This document shows positions 1 through 11,100 of a stretch of 64,000 nt of DNA, one piece after another. Origin of the DNA: Primula veris. Taxonomy: Eukaryota > Streptophyta > Magnoliopsida > Ericales > Primulaceae. Made by a program: the position numbers and the translations under genes. Where the stretch lies: contig OY821751.1 of assembly GCA_963682055.1 (NCBI GenBank), forward strand, positions 8,928,001 through 8,992,000, read 5' to 3'. The first letter of the stretch is position 1. Each line of letters starts with the position of its first letter. The notes beneath the pieces were generated by a model that ran no database searches, was not told the origin of the DNA, and saw only the letters and a program-made list of their open reading frames with translations.

Positions 1-960
1 CTATATATCCTTTTATCCGGTGTATTAGAACCCTAACTCATGTCTTTTTTTCATATCCACAATTACTGAGGTACATAATAGTCACATCGTCTTTAATTAG
101 TTCAACAAATAGATGATTTTTCTGCCTATAAATATATCCATTTTCATGGGTATAACCAAGTAACTCAACTTACAGAAGCAATTTTTCAAAATAGAGTTGA
201 GTTATTTCTATTACTCTTTTATAATTTTTAGTTTGAAAAATAAGTTTAATTCTTTTGAATTGTAGAGATTTTAGTTTAATAGAATATTTACAGTTTTCTT
301 TTTAATCAAAAAAATTTGAAATCTATGCGTTATTTATCTCATCTGTATATGAATGTGTAGTTGAATAAAAATTTGAAGATTCTTTTTGCAAGTGGTGGCT
401 TTAAAATTAAAAGTTGTATTGTTACAATTGGAATTAGTTTCTATAGTTAAGTATTATTGTTGTTACATTTTTTACTTAAAACATAATGATATTAGCAATA
501 GGCTTGTGTTTTTGTAGGTGTTCATTTTTGTTACTTGAAACATAATTATGTTCTGAATAGACTTATGTTTTTGTAGCTATTTTTCCATTGTACAGTAGAA
601 ATTTATAGTAGTTTCTGTTCTCAAGTTATGAATAGTACTTTATGTTTCTCATTGCTATTTACAATTACTTTAGTTTTTCCGGTAGTAGTAATTTTGTTCT
701 CAAATTGCATATTAGAATTTGTAAGTTGCTATTAATAATTGTTTCTCATTCCCATTACTATAGAAACAAAATTAACAAATGTTACTTAACAGGTAACTTT
801 TACTTGACATATCTTAGTTTGAGTTCTAATTACTTAAAAAGAGACTGTAATTTTAATTTATTTTAGTTTTGATATATTATTACTTGAAATTAACTCTAGT
901 TTCTTTATCGTTATTTTCTTTACTTAATTTACAAACATGTTAAATTTACTTTTATTTTAT
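1..960. other. AT-rich stretch without a recognisable gene
   Basis: This stretch is strongly AT-rich and full of short T and A runs. I find no credible coding region, RNA gene or terminal repeat in it. It lies directly upstream of the decayed Harbinger transposase, so part of it may be the 5' non-coding end of that element, but no terminal inverted repeat could be identified. Confidence 0.4.
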
Positions 961-966
961 TGTTAG

Positions 967-2284
967 ATGGACAATAAAAACGGCCTGTTTGAAGCATTTG
1001 TAAGCCTCCAACAAGTAGTAGCTACTATGAATAATGATTGTGTTGCCTTCATGGTCAATATGCATGCATTGCTCAAAGAATGTACACACAATATGCATGC
1101 ATTGCTCGAAGAATGTACACACGGTAGAGATGCTATACCTAGAAGTCAAAATCCCTTTCAATTACAAATAGAGCATATCAATCGTTTAGTAAGAGATAAT
1201 GATAGTCATTGTATATCCCAACTTAGACGTACATTCATGCAGTTATGCATACGTCTTCAAAATGTGGCGGTCTTAACCCATTCTAGACACGTTACCTTAG
1301 AGGAGAAAGTTTGCATGTTTTTATACATTTATCCCACCATAGCAAGAACCATACTATAGGATTTAATTTTAGGCGATCTGGTCAAACTGTTAGTAAGCAT
1401 TTTAATGAGGTTTTACGCGGTGTATTACGCCTTAAAGGTGAGCTACTTGCCACTCCATAACCAGTTTCCACCGATAGTACAGATGAGAGATGGAAATATT
1501 TTAAGGTAAAATGTTATAGCTATATTAAGTAATTAACTAACCTGGTTAAAATTGAACAATGAACATTACTAATAATATGTGTTTTCCATGATAGAATTGC
1601 ATTGGTGCACTTCATGGGACATATGTTAGGGTTCATGTACGTGCGACTAATGCACCACGGTATAGGACTCGAAAAGGTCAACTAGCGTCCAACGTTCTAG
1701 GGGTTTGTTCTGAAGAAATGTAATTCATATATGTATTACCAGGTTGGGAAGGATCGGCTGTCGATTCTCGAGTGTTACGATATGTCGTTACATGGGAAAA
1801 TGGTTTAATGGTTCCTAATGGTTACTACTATTTAGTAGATGCGGGATACACAAACAGAAACGAGTTTCTAGCACCTTATAGATGTCAGTGTTACCATTTA
1901 TCTCTCTGGAGGGCGGGGGGTGCACCACGCAGTAAAGAGAAGTTCTTTAATATGAAGCACTCCGCTGCTAGAAATGCTATCAAAAGATGTTTTGGATTGT
2001 TAAAACTTTGATGGTCAGTTTTAAGGAGTACCTCTTTCTATCCAAATCGAACCCAATGTCGTATTGTAACGGCATGATGTCTTTTGCATAACCACGTCAG
2101 AAAATCAATGGTTGTTGATCCTATGGAGGCTAAATTAGATCAAAGAATACTACTTGAGGGGGAGCCGATCGATACAATTGAACTCTCAAACGAATGGACT
2201 AATTTGAGAGATGTTTTAGCTACTGAGATGTATAACGATTGGTTAGCAAGCAGGGGTGGTGGGCACTACATTTTTATGTTGTAG
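967..2284 (+). pseudogene. PIF/Harbinger-type transposase pseudogene (DDE_Tnp_4 / HARBI1-like)
   Basis: Reading 967-1505, an intron of about 86 bp (GT at 1506) and 1592-2284 gives the familiar order of a plant Harbinger nuclease: a CISQLRR N-terminal helix region, a RSGQTVSKHFNEVLRG block, the GAL-x-GT block, a PRYRTRKGQ block, LVDAGYTNR, FLAPYR, and ARNAIKRCFGLLK. The copy is dead. There are in-frame stops in the first exon (after LLATP), in the second exon near 1720 and around 2011, and a frame change before the terminal HNHVRK block. Two of the three catalytic positions are changed: GAL-D-GT reads GAL-H-GT and I-E-RCFG reads I-K-RCFG; only the D of LVDAGY remains. The N-terminal part has a short tandem duplication (1061-1121) encoding HALL-EECTH twice. 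Family assignment rests on motif order; I am confident of it. Confidence 0.85.
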
Positions 2285-2588
2285 TTAACATTATGTAATA
2301 TGTTCTGGTCTTGGATAAGAAATATTTATCACTAATCTATAGTAGTTTTTATGTTAAGTAGTATGAATCTTTTGATTAGTAAGTTCAAGATTCTTTATTA
2401 ACTTTTAACTGTAATATGTTTGTGTTATATGTTAAGATCGTGTTTATTGATTTGTAGCAGTACTTCTCTTTATATAGTTGTGTTCTTATTAAAAGTTTGA
2501 TAATGTAGACAAGGAGAGGCCTGAAAGTAGCATTCAAGGACAAAAGCGAGTTAGAGGCAAAAATAATAATGTAACTTCTCGTCGAATT

Positions 2589-2918
2589 TAGCAAAAGAGG
2601 GAGGAAGATGAGCTAATGAAGGTGATGCTAGATCTAATAAGTAACAAGTGGCGCAGTGAGAATGGCCAATTTAAACTCGGTTTCTATCTGAAATTGGAGG
2701 AGACGCTCAAGATAGTATTTTCCGAAACTGATTTGTGTGCATCCCATCATATTGAGTCCAAAGTGAAGTTGTGGAAAAAACACTATTATTCCCTCTTAGG
2801 CATGCTCAACACTAGAGGGTTTGGTTGGAATGATACTGACAAAATGATAAGTGTGGACAGCGACGACGTGTGGAAAAACTACTTGAAGGTAAACTGTAAA
2901 CTTTTCTTTTCAATTTAG
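2589..2918 (+). pseudogene. Myb/SANT-like domain ORF, probable second protein of the Harbinger element
   Basis: The translation from about 2592 contains a plant Myb/SANT-like (Myb_DNA-bind_3) domain: a KWRSENGQFK block, a PHIESK-like block (here HHIESKVKLWKKHYY), FGWNDTDKM and VDSDDVWKNYLK. In active Harbinger elements a separate Myb-like protein recognises the transposon ends and brings the nuclease to them, and this ORF sits just downstream of the transposase on the same strand. It has a stop immediately upstream (2589-2591) and runs into a probable splice donor after YLK (GTAAAC at 2887), with no convincing next exon. It is therefore a fragment or decayed copy. The domain call is firm; pairing it with the upstream transposase is inference from position. 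Confidence 0.65.
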
Positions 2919-3615
2919 TGTAGTATGTTTAGAGTTCAGTTTGTAATATGTAGTGAACATCGAGCTCTCTGATTTTTTATGCTAAGGCTATACATGTCTA
3001 ATTAGTGCTTAAAATGGAAAAAATACACTACCCACAGTCTAGCTTTGATGTTTAAAAAGTTCAAATTTTCAGTTTTAAATGTAAAAATACATTACCCCAT
3101 GTACATGGTTTATATTTTTAAGATGTTTTCAATAAAGAGTACCGCTAGATTTTCTGAAAGAGAGTTTATATTTTGTTTTGTTTTGGTTTTCTTTTCTTGT
3201 TTACTGTGGTGGTACTGATGTTTGTAATTTCAAGTGTTAGTCACAAAAAATAATTGTAACCGTTATATATTGCATTATAACTAGCTTTGTGGTCTTTGAT
3301 AATAACATTTCAAAGCTAACAAGCAAGATTATATCAAAACAGTGTTCATCCATATCGTCTCAAACTATCACTTTCTTGCAGGAAGGAGAACACTGAAGTT
3401 GTGGTCTACACACAAAACACTGTAAGTATTTACGCACCTTTTTAGGTTTTAACATTCCCATTGCATCTTTGCCCTTTTTAGTGCTTTGTATTTCGGTTGC
3501 AAGTTTGCCCAATTTTTCAAATTTTCTAATCTGATAAAATAGGTTTTTTGCATTGTGTTTTCAAGTTTGCCAGTGTTTCATATTTTGCTTTGAAGAATAC
3601 ACTTAAATCAAATTT

Positions 3616-4757
3616 GTATATGTTAGGACCAGATTTCTGGTCTAAATATTGTTTATTGTCTATTGATTTTCACTAAATAAATCCTAACTGTTGTTAAGAA
3701 CTAAGACAGTAATGACAGGTTTCAAGTATCAGTTGCAACCTCAGTTACAACCTACTAAGTCAGTAGTGTTAGGTTTCAAGTACCAGTTGCAACCTCAGTT
3801 ACAACCTACTAAGTCAGTAGTGTTAGGTTTCAAGTACCAGTTGCAACCTCAGTTGCAACCACAGTTCCAACCTGCTGCTCAGCAGTATTCTGTCTAGTTC
3901 TGTAAATCTGTATAGCTGTTATTTATTGATTATTAATTGTTATATTCTCATATGATCTTAAAAGGTTAATATGCGTAAATTGAGAATATCAAAGTGGTAA
4001 GAAAAGATGTTTTCTAAAATATATAAAGAGATAAATTTATAAGGTTTATGTTTTCTTTTAATATATATCTCTATTTCTTATGCTTATCCTTATCACTTGT
4101 TTCAATCTTTGATCCTTATATATATTCAGTAAAGATACGTTTAAAGATTGATTGTGATATGGAGTTGAATGGTTCATATTTCAAGCTTGTTACTAAACAT
4201 GTATTAACCAATGATGATTGGAGTCAATCCATGCTGAAGAATCACGTAATGTTTGGAAAGATTGAAGCCAATCAACATAGTCAAAAGCAATCAAAAGATA
4301 TTGAAGATAGAAGATTGTTTTTACTTGCTTATATACTTAGTAACTTTAGCTTGTAAAAAGTGTGTGTTCTAAATTATAAAGAACCCATTCTTGAGAGAAT
4401 ACACGTGAGCTTTTAAAAGAAAACAATGGTGGGATGCCATTGATTTATAAGTGATAGTTATAGAGTAGGAGCAATATAGAGATAGGCAGAAAAACCTAGA
4501 GGGAATCTGAGAGTTTTTCATTAAGACTTGAGTCCTATATTGTAAGCTTTTATAATATCATAATCTGGGTAAGTGCCCCGGAGACGTAGTCTAGTTAGGT
4601 GAACTCCGTTGTTAAATGTGCGCGTGATCTATTTCAAGTACATTTAACTTTTTACAGTTCTGTCCATTAATACACTTGGTTCCAACTGTGGTTGCAACCT
4701 CACTTGGAACCTAACTGCAAAACTGCAACTAGAACAGCGGATAGAAATTTCAGTATA
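3616..4757 (+). mobile_element. Solo LTR (copy A) with 5-bp target-site duplication GTATA
   Basis: The LTR runs from TGTTAGGACC at 3621 to ATTTCA at 4752 (1132 bp, TG...CA) and is flanked on both sides by GTATA (3616-3620, 4753-4757). It is homologous in opposite orientation to 55104-56308. Near its 5' end it holds a 54-bp tandem repeat (3718-3771, 3772-3825 and a partial third to about 3875) built around GTTGCAACC. Because 54 is divisible by 3 the array stays open in one frame, but it is not a gene. No internal region is present, so this is the product of LTR-LTR recombination. Confidence 0.9.
3718..3875 (+). repeat. 54-bp tandem repeat inside solo LTR A (about 2.9 units)
   Basis: Two near-identical full 54-bp units and a diverging third each begin GGTTTCAAGTA and contain GTTGCAACCTCAGTTACAAC. 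The equivalent array exists in solo LTR B (56075-56215, minus strand). The repetition is therefore an old feature of this LTR family and not a local accident. Confidence 0.85.
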
Positions 4758-5433
4758 AAATAGTAAGAGTTTTTATAATGTGCTTTGACACTTTGGTTAG
4801 TTTATAGCATGACTATCCTATTATATATAATACGAGAACAAGGAGGTTTTCAAACACTCTTCCTCTTTTACCCTTATCTTAGCAATATATGATGAGATGA
4901 TATCAGTTTTCTAGTAGTAGCTTTTCAGAAAATCTGTTTGTGAGTACTTATTTCCTTTTCATATCTTGAGCAATTACATGTTGATTAATTTACAGCCTGT
5001 ATATTGAATCATTGGTGAAACTTTCATGTCTAAGTACAACAGTAAGTTTGTTTTTCTTCCTTCTACTGGTTTCATTGTTGAAATAAGGCTAGTTTGGCAA
5101 ATTAGACAAGTGTATTATCAATACAAGAGGATTAAAAAAATTCATTTTCAAGTCGTAGGCGTTTACTTATTAGATGCAAAAGATATATTTGTTACTTTTG
5201 AGATCAACTGAAAGAGCCCATACTCTACGAACAAGACTGATACTTTTTTTTTCCGGTAAGTTAAGATTGATACTTGATATCCTATGCAGGCATTTTCTCA
5301 TAATGCCGAAGAAACAGAAAGGTAATTAATTTCAAGAGATCTATTCCTTCTTTAGAATCATCAAGGCTATCAGAATTTGATTTTATTTTTTTAACATTGT
5401 TGCTTGTTGCTTGCATGTTTGCTTTGCATCAAG
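4758..5433. other. Intergenic stretch between the solo LTR and the gene remnant
   Basis: This is AT-rich sequence. A short open frame at 5026-5211 has no recognisable motif. An ATG at 5304 followed by MPKKQK and a GTAATT donor could be a first exon of the gene remnant downstream, but its phase does not fit the next exon as I read it, so I do not annotate it as coding. Confidence 0.3.
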
Positions 5434-5439
5434 TTGTAG

Positions 5440-6852
5440 GGCTTGGAGGGAAGCTGTGAATAATAGCCCCGATCATTGGAACGCTCTGGCTATGGTGAAA
5501 GAGCAAGAGGTTGTTCGTCTGACCTTGTTTGTGCTTGTACAAATTGGGGTTTTATAATTTCAGATCTTTTTACAAGTTTTATCCACAATGTAGGCATATC
5601 TAATGATGAGCACAAATGACTCAGATGCGAAAGAGAAAGCTCCTAGCCCTACCATTGCGATCACCAATACTTATTGCTTGGGAAGTAATGAAAATGGTTA
5701 GTAGCATATGCTTGTAGCTGTTTTCCAAATTGTGGACCGGTACGTTTGGCTGGGTTTTGTGGGGAAAACTATTAATCTTAATCTCCTATTATTTCAGAAA
5801 AAGCATCTGACTTGGATGTTGTCGGCCGATCTTGTACCCCGCTGAATGTCGATAGTTCCATGAGAAGAAACGAAATCAGTAAGTAGTACATGCCTTTGTA
5901 TTATAATTTGAGTGATCCATTCTTTTTTTGTTAATCAGTCTTCTGCTGCTAAAGTTAGTTCAGTACAAAAGGAAAGTTTTTATACTAGTGCATCGGACAA
6001 ATCACACTTGAGAAAAATCTTTTTGTGTAGGCATATTTAGTGTTAACACAAAACTATTGTGCATCAACCGAGCGATTATCGCAGTCAATTGTAATGTGAC
6101 AACATTTTCTTGTCTTAGAACTTTGTATTATGATAAATAACTGTTTACTTTCCTTTTCTTGGAAGCCTAATATAGTTGTAAGCAACTTCTCTTTTGTAGG
6201 AAGTCAACCTATGTTTGAGAACTCAAATGCACAAGAACTTGAAGTGAACAATGACTCGTTAGTGGTGGAACATTAAAATCTCAATAAGGCACCGGATAAT
6301 GATGACGAGGTGGAGGAGGGGGAGATTAATCCATTCCAAACTGTGATAGTCGATGGTGTTGGCATAACCTCGCAGATACCGGAAAAAACGCGTATCAAAT
6401 ATTTCACATTATGTAACTCTCAAAACGCACTTCTTCATAGTGGTATTCCCAAGGGAATTCCCATTAGTCTGGTTTTCTCGATTATTTGCGAAACGGTTAG
6501 TATTTCACATGAGATCCGAGCTTGCAAAATGGCTACCCCACAGAATATTATTGTATATTGGGAAACAACTTTGAGAGCATTTTCGACTTTGGGAATGAAT
6601 TTGGGGTTTATGTGTAACCGAGTTAACAAACTCTTGGAAATCAAGACAAAGACGACAAAGTCCGTGGATCACAAGAAAGCTAAAGTCGAAAGTGATTGTC
6701 TCGAGAAGAGTGTAAGGGTATTAGAGTCGGACATTGAGGAAATGAAAGAGAAGATAAGAGCTTATAAGTCAGATATCGAGAAAATTAAAAAACTGAAGAA
6801 AAATATCGATGACGAGAGGAAAGAAGCTGAGGAAGTTGAGGAAATGCTTTAG
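5440..6852 (+). pseudogene. Multi-exon gene remnant, possibly DUF724-like, with one internal stop
   Basis: Four exons join in phase with GT-AG borders: 5440-5509, 5594-5696, 5798-5878 and 6200-6852. The first reads AWREAVNNSPDHWNALAMV. The last encodes an acidic linker (DDEVEEGEINPF), then a helical block (IPKGIPISLVFSIICETV ... TLRAFSTLGMNLGF) followed by VNKLLEIK and a long Lys/Glu-rich coiled coil. That order (compact helical block, then KLLxIK and a coiled coil) resembles the DUF724 domain at the C-terminus of plant Agenet/DUF724 proteins, but I am not certain of the family. A TAA at 6274-6276, just after VVEH, interrupts an otherwise open frame. No upstream Agenet exons are visible. It is either a gene fragment with a single nonsense mutation or two separate pieces. 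Confidence 0.45.
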
Positions 6853-8173
6853 ATCGAGGCTGCTGCTCCTTGGTGACTTTTAGTTACTAATATTTTTACT
6901 AATATGGTCATTGTAATATGTTAAGATTATATAGAATGGTAATATGCGACTGAAAAGGTTAGCGTGGATAATCTTATTTAGGAGGCAAAGGGATTTCGGT
7001 ATTTTTATTACTAATATTACTCTACTGATTACTGAAATGGATAGACCGTTTATTTTGTTTTGCAGTACTTATTCGTATATTGCTTGGCTATGGTATGATC
7101 ATGTGTTAAACATATTTTCTCAAATAAGAATCCAACATACTTATACAGGGTGGTAAAACCTGGGGTTGATTGGTCCTGATGGAATTTTGGGTTTATTATT
7201 GTAACTTAGACAGTCACTCCATAAGACAGAACTTATTTTCTGTCAACGTAGAACAGATTTAGCTTCCTGTATTTTCATAATTTAAGTTCGTGATTTTCTT
7301 TTTTCTTATTAGACCAAGTCCTCTCTTGTTTTTCACCTCTAAAACATTCCTCGATACTTAACCAACAACGTTGATCAATAGAAACAAAAGCAGTCTTGGC
7401 TGTTGGATTATTCTCAACATTCCCAATCACAGTTTCGTCTATTTTAGATGAGTTCTAGAATAATTTCAGCTATGGAAGTGATTTTGGTATTGGAGCACAA
7501 ATGGTTTTATAAGGTTACTATAAGAACAGAAGTGGTAAGGTTACTAGAAGAACAGAAGTGGCAGTTATAGACACATATTAAACTCAGTTTCGTAACTACT
7601 AGTTACGAAACTAGAATATAGAAATATGACATACATTTAGATTCTAAACACACCCTAAACTAAACAGTAGTAAATTGTCCATATGATATTTAGTCTAATT
7701 GGTTATAACTTCTGTAATTTTACTAATTTTAAATCATCATTGACTAGAAATCCCAGAGTTTTGAGTCTCGCTTTGTTTTTGATCTCTTTTTTACGATCTC
7801 TTTTTTACGTGAGTCAGTGAGTGATAACAAGAATGTGCCGTCGATAAGTGACATTTGTGGGGCTTCGAATCCCCGCCCTCAGAATACAACCAACTGGACA
7901 TTAGAAATTAAAACGCATCTAACACAATCTTGGCTAACACACTTCAGATAAAATTAGCGCTTCGTACCAATATGAACAGTAAATTACATGAACTATTTTA
8001 GACTTCTGAAAAATCCAGGACACGGCTACCCCAGACTGCATCGAAGTATAATTAATATTTAATCTTCTGGCATTCGAAAAAAACTTAAAATACAATTAGA
8101 TATTACCCCGTTCTCCAAAGTGATACACTACATTTTACTCATATAACTTTCACTGAAGTAGAATCTAACTGGT
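6853..8173. other. Intergenic stretch, no gene seen
   Basis: No supported coding region. Around 7855-7885 a tRNA-like B-box (GGCTTCGAATCCCCGCC) suggests a SINE or tRNA relic, but no cloverleaf can be completed. The end of this stretch is the 3' flank of L2HGDH. Confidence 0.35.
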
Positions 8174-11100
8174 TTATGAACTTGAAAATTTAGAAGCAAC
8201 ATGCTCTGCAATTGCCATGCTTGATGTTAGACCTGGCGATTCGATTCCAAATAAATTTACCAGCCCTTGCACTCCATGTTTGTCCTCTCCCTAGAAACAG
8301 TCATTGATGTTAATAATAGACTACATAATCCATCGAAGGTCATTCGTCTGCAACTTTTAATCAACTAATCTATGTAGTTAAGGCTTGAATAAGGTTTTTA
8401 GCGTCTTTCGCGGAATTAAAATCTAAGTGCAACTAACAACTCAACTTTCGCAATTCTAAACTTAAGCGTTAATAATCGTTTAAACAATCCAAACGCAAGC
8501 AAGAAAATAAACAAAATATAAGTTGCGGAAAGTAAAGTTAAGGAAGAAAATGACACCGTGATTTATAAAGGTTCGGCAAAACGGCCTACGTCCTCTCCTC
8601 GGTACTACCGAGTATTTCACTAATAATCTTTTTTCCGGATATTACAATCCTAATGAGCTAATCGACCGATTTAGCTCCCCCTCACTCTATGAGTATCCCG
8701 AATGAAAAGAGCTAGAGCTTTTAAGCAACACTCGCTTACAAAGCCTCTACCCGATCACTCGCTCACAAATGAGTTTATACTTTACTCTTTACAAGATTAT
8801 TACAAGTAACTACACTCACTATTTTAATTGCTTCTAAATAAGCTAATTGGTGAGTTTTTTATGTTGTTTGAGCTTGAATCGTTTTCTCCTTGATTTCCCT
8901 CTTTCTCGAATATTTTCACCAAAATGGTGATTTTTAGGGTTTTTATTGAGAGAGGTAGAAGGATGATGGATGATGTGTATATTGATTGGTGGTTTTGGAG
9001 AGAGATTGGGCTAGTTTATATAGACCAAATGTCTGTTTTTTGTTTTTCTGACCGTTGGTAGTGGTTGAGGGTTTTAACCAACAGTTTTAAGCGTTTCCCA
9101 GAAGAAGCTGAAAAGTTGTTTTTGAAATCTGCAGAAAACGATCGGTCGTTTTCTACAGTCGATCGGTCGTTTCCAGAAAACGATCGGTCGTTTTCTGAGA
9201 AACGATCGGTCGTTTTTCAGACGACCTCACTGGAAGAATTTGGAACAAAAACGATCGGTCGTTTTTGTCCAGACGATCGGTCGTTTCTTCAGTAAACCCG
9301 GTTTTCTCGTTAAACTTCGAAAGCCCGTAACTTCTTCGTTTTAGCTCCGATTCTGGTTCCGCTTGAACCTGTGGCTTCGTTTTTTATTGTTCTATCTTTC
9401 TGGCGTTCTGAAATTTACAAATTCTCGTTTTTGGAAAAGACCAAACATTATATCATCGAAAAGAGAAATCGTAAAATCATTAAAACATAATCAAACTTAT
9501 AATCAAAATCAATTATTGAACCCCATGGTTCACCAATCTCTCCCATTTTGATTATGACAAAATAATGATGATTTTACAATAAAATATATCTCCTCCATTT
9601 TAACGATCGCATTTCTCTAAATATCATTTTTCTCCCCCTTTGGCATTATCAAAATGCAATTAAAAAAATTTTTGGGGTTATGTGGAGGGTTTTCAAAGAA
9701 AAACCAAAACATGAAAAATGTTATTATGATGCATATGACCCAACTAATCACATATATGTAAAGATTATTGGATAGAGTGTACCGAATATGTGATGTCGAG
9801 TCCGCTCTCTAATGGCTTTTGCATTGAGCGTTTCCAAGTCCAAATAAGTGGTACCATTTGTTGGTATGCCTTCCACCTTTGTCGATCAATGATACTTCAT
9901 TTTTGACGGTGGAATCGATTTTATGGACTTCCACGACTTTTGCCGGTGTTGTCAACCACTTGTTGATTTTCTCCTTTTGGATGGAGATACCTACAACATG
10001 AGATTTGTGTTTTTGTCCCCAATTTCTTTTGGGTCTGACATTGTTAGTGACTTGGGTCTTTACTACCCATTTCAAATCGCTTCTACTAACATGAAAACGA
10101 TAAGGACATCTAGAAGAAATATGCTCATTTTTACTACAATGTACACAATGCATAAACTTTTTAGTATAACGAGAATTATACGTGGTTTTGGAAAGGTTTT
10201 TCGGAGTATCCAATTTGGTTTGAAAACCTAAACCTTTTCTATCATTAAAAGATTTTTGAAAAATCTTGGAAGTACTCCCTTTGGTAAAAACAACATCTTG
10301 TTTAGGCGGGGTAGGAGTTTTAGAAATGTTAGAGGCTTTGACGAAGTGGGTTTTGTTTGAATTAGAGCTAATGCAATCATAACCTAAACTGCTCTTATCA
10401 TTGAAATCTTTTTGACAACTCAAAATGTTATCTAAAACGGTTTTACCTTTAGAAAACTTTGAAATTGTTAAATCAAGTTTTTCAATAGAAATGACAAGCT
10501 CGTTTTTGGTTTTCAAAGTTTCATTCTCGGTTTCTAAAACCTTGACCTTGTCATTTAAGTTAAAAACATGAGAGCTCAAAACCTTATTTTTGCTTTTAAC
10601 TTTATCGAAAGCATCCTTTAACTCTTCAAAATTTTCAAATAAGTCGCAATTTAAAGAAGATGGTTTTGAAAGAGTTTTAGCAAGTCTAGAGACTTCATTT
10701 TTAAGAAAATTGATCTCGGTTTGTAAAGACTTGTTTTGAATGACGAGATCATTGTTTTTGTCTTTCAAGTCTTCCCTTTCATCATCTATATCATGTAAAG
10801 AGAATGACGATGTCGGAATAAACTCATTTTCAATTTTATCTCCTTTCAAGGATCTTATTTCTTCATTGAGAGAAGAATTTATCCTTTTAAGAGATTCAAC
10901 CTTTTCCGAAAGTTTAGGAAACTTTTTAGAATAAGCATCGCACATATGAAGTAAATCATCATAGGATAGATCATTTACCTCACCGGTTTCACTTTCACTT
11001 TCGCCTGAAGACGATTGGTTAGGCTCATTGTTGTCTTCCACGGCCACATAGCAAGCAAGATGATCGACTTCATCTTGGTCGGAGCTATCGCTAGAGCTTG

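Larger units (their letters stand above)
8386..9535 (-). repeat. 3' LTR of the intronic Sirevirus-like element
   Basis: 1150 bp, TG...CA in either reading. On the minus strand it begins TGGTGAACCATGG beside the polypurine tract and ends CCTTATTCA beside the target duplication. It holds six hairpin repeats (about 9133-9292) and a TATA box (9015-9022). Confidence 0.92.

Noticed and set aside
3691..3897. Open frame with repeated FKYQLQPQLQP residues
   Set aside because: Produced by the 54-bp tandem repeat inside a solo LTR; 54 is a multiple of three, so the frame stays open without selection.
9133..9292. CRISPR-like look of short palindromic repeats with short linkers
   Set aside because: Linkers are only a few bases, the array lies in the LTR of a plant retrotransposon, and no cas genes exist; it is a tandem hairpin array.
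9065..9295. Open reading frame with repeated ENDRSF / VDRSF residues
   Set aside because: It is the translation of the LTR hairpin repeats (22-bp-type units) and has no counterpart in proteins; the equivalent frame at 12815-13033 is the same artefact on the other strand.
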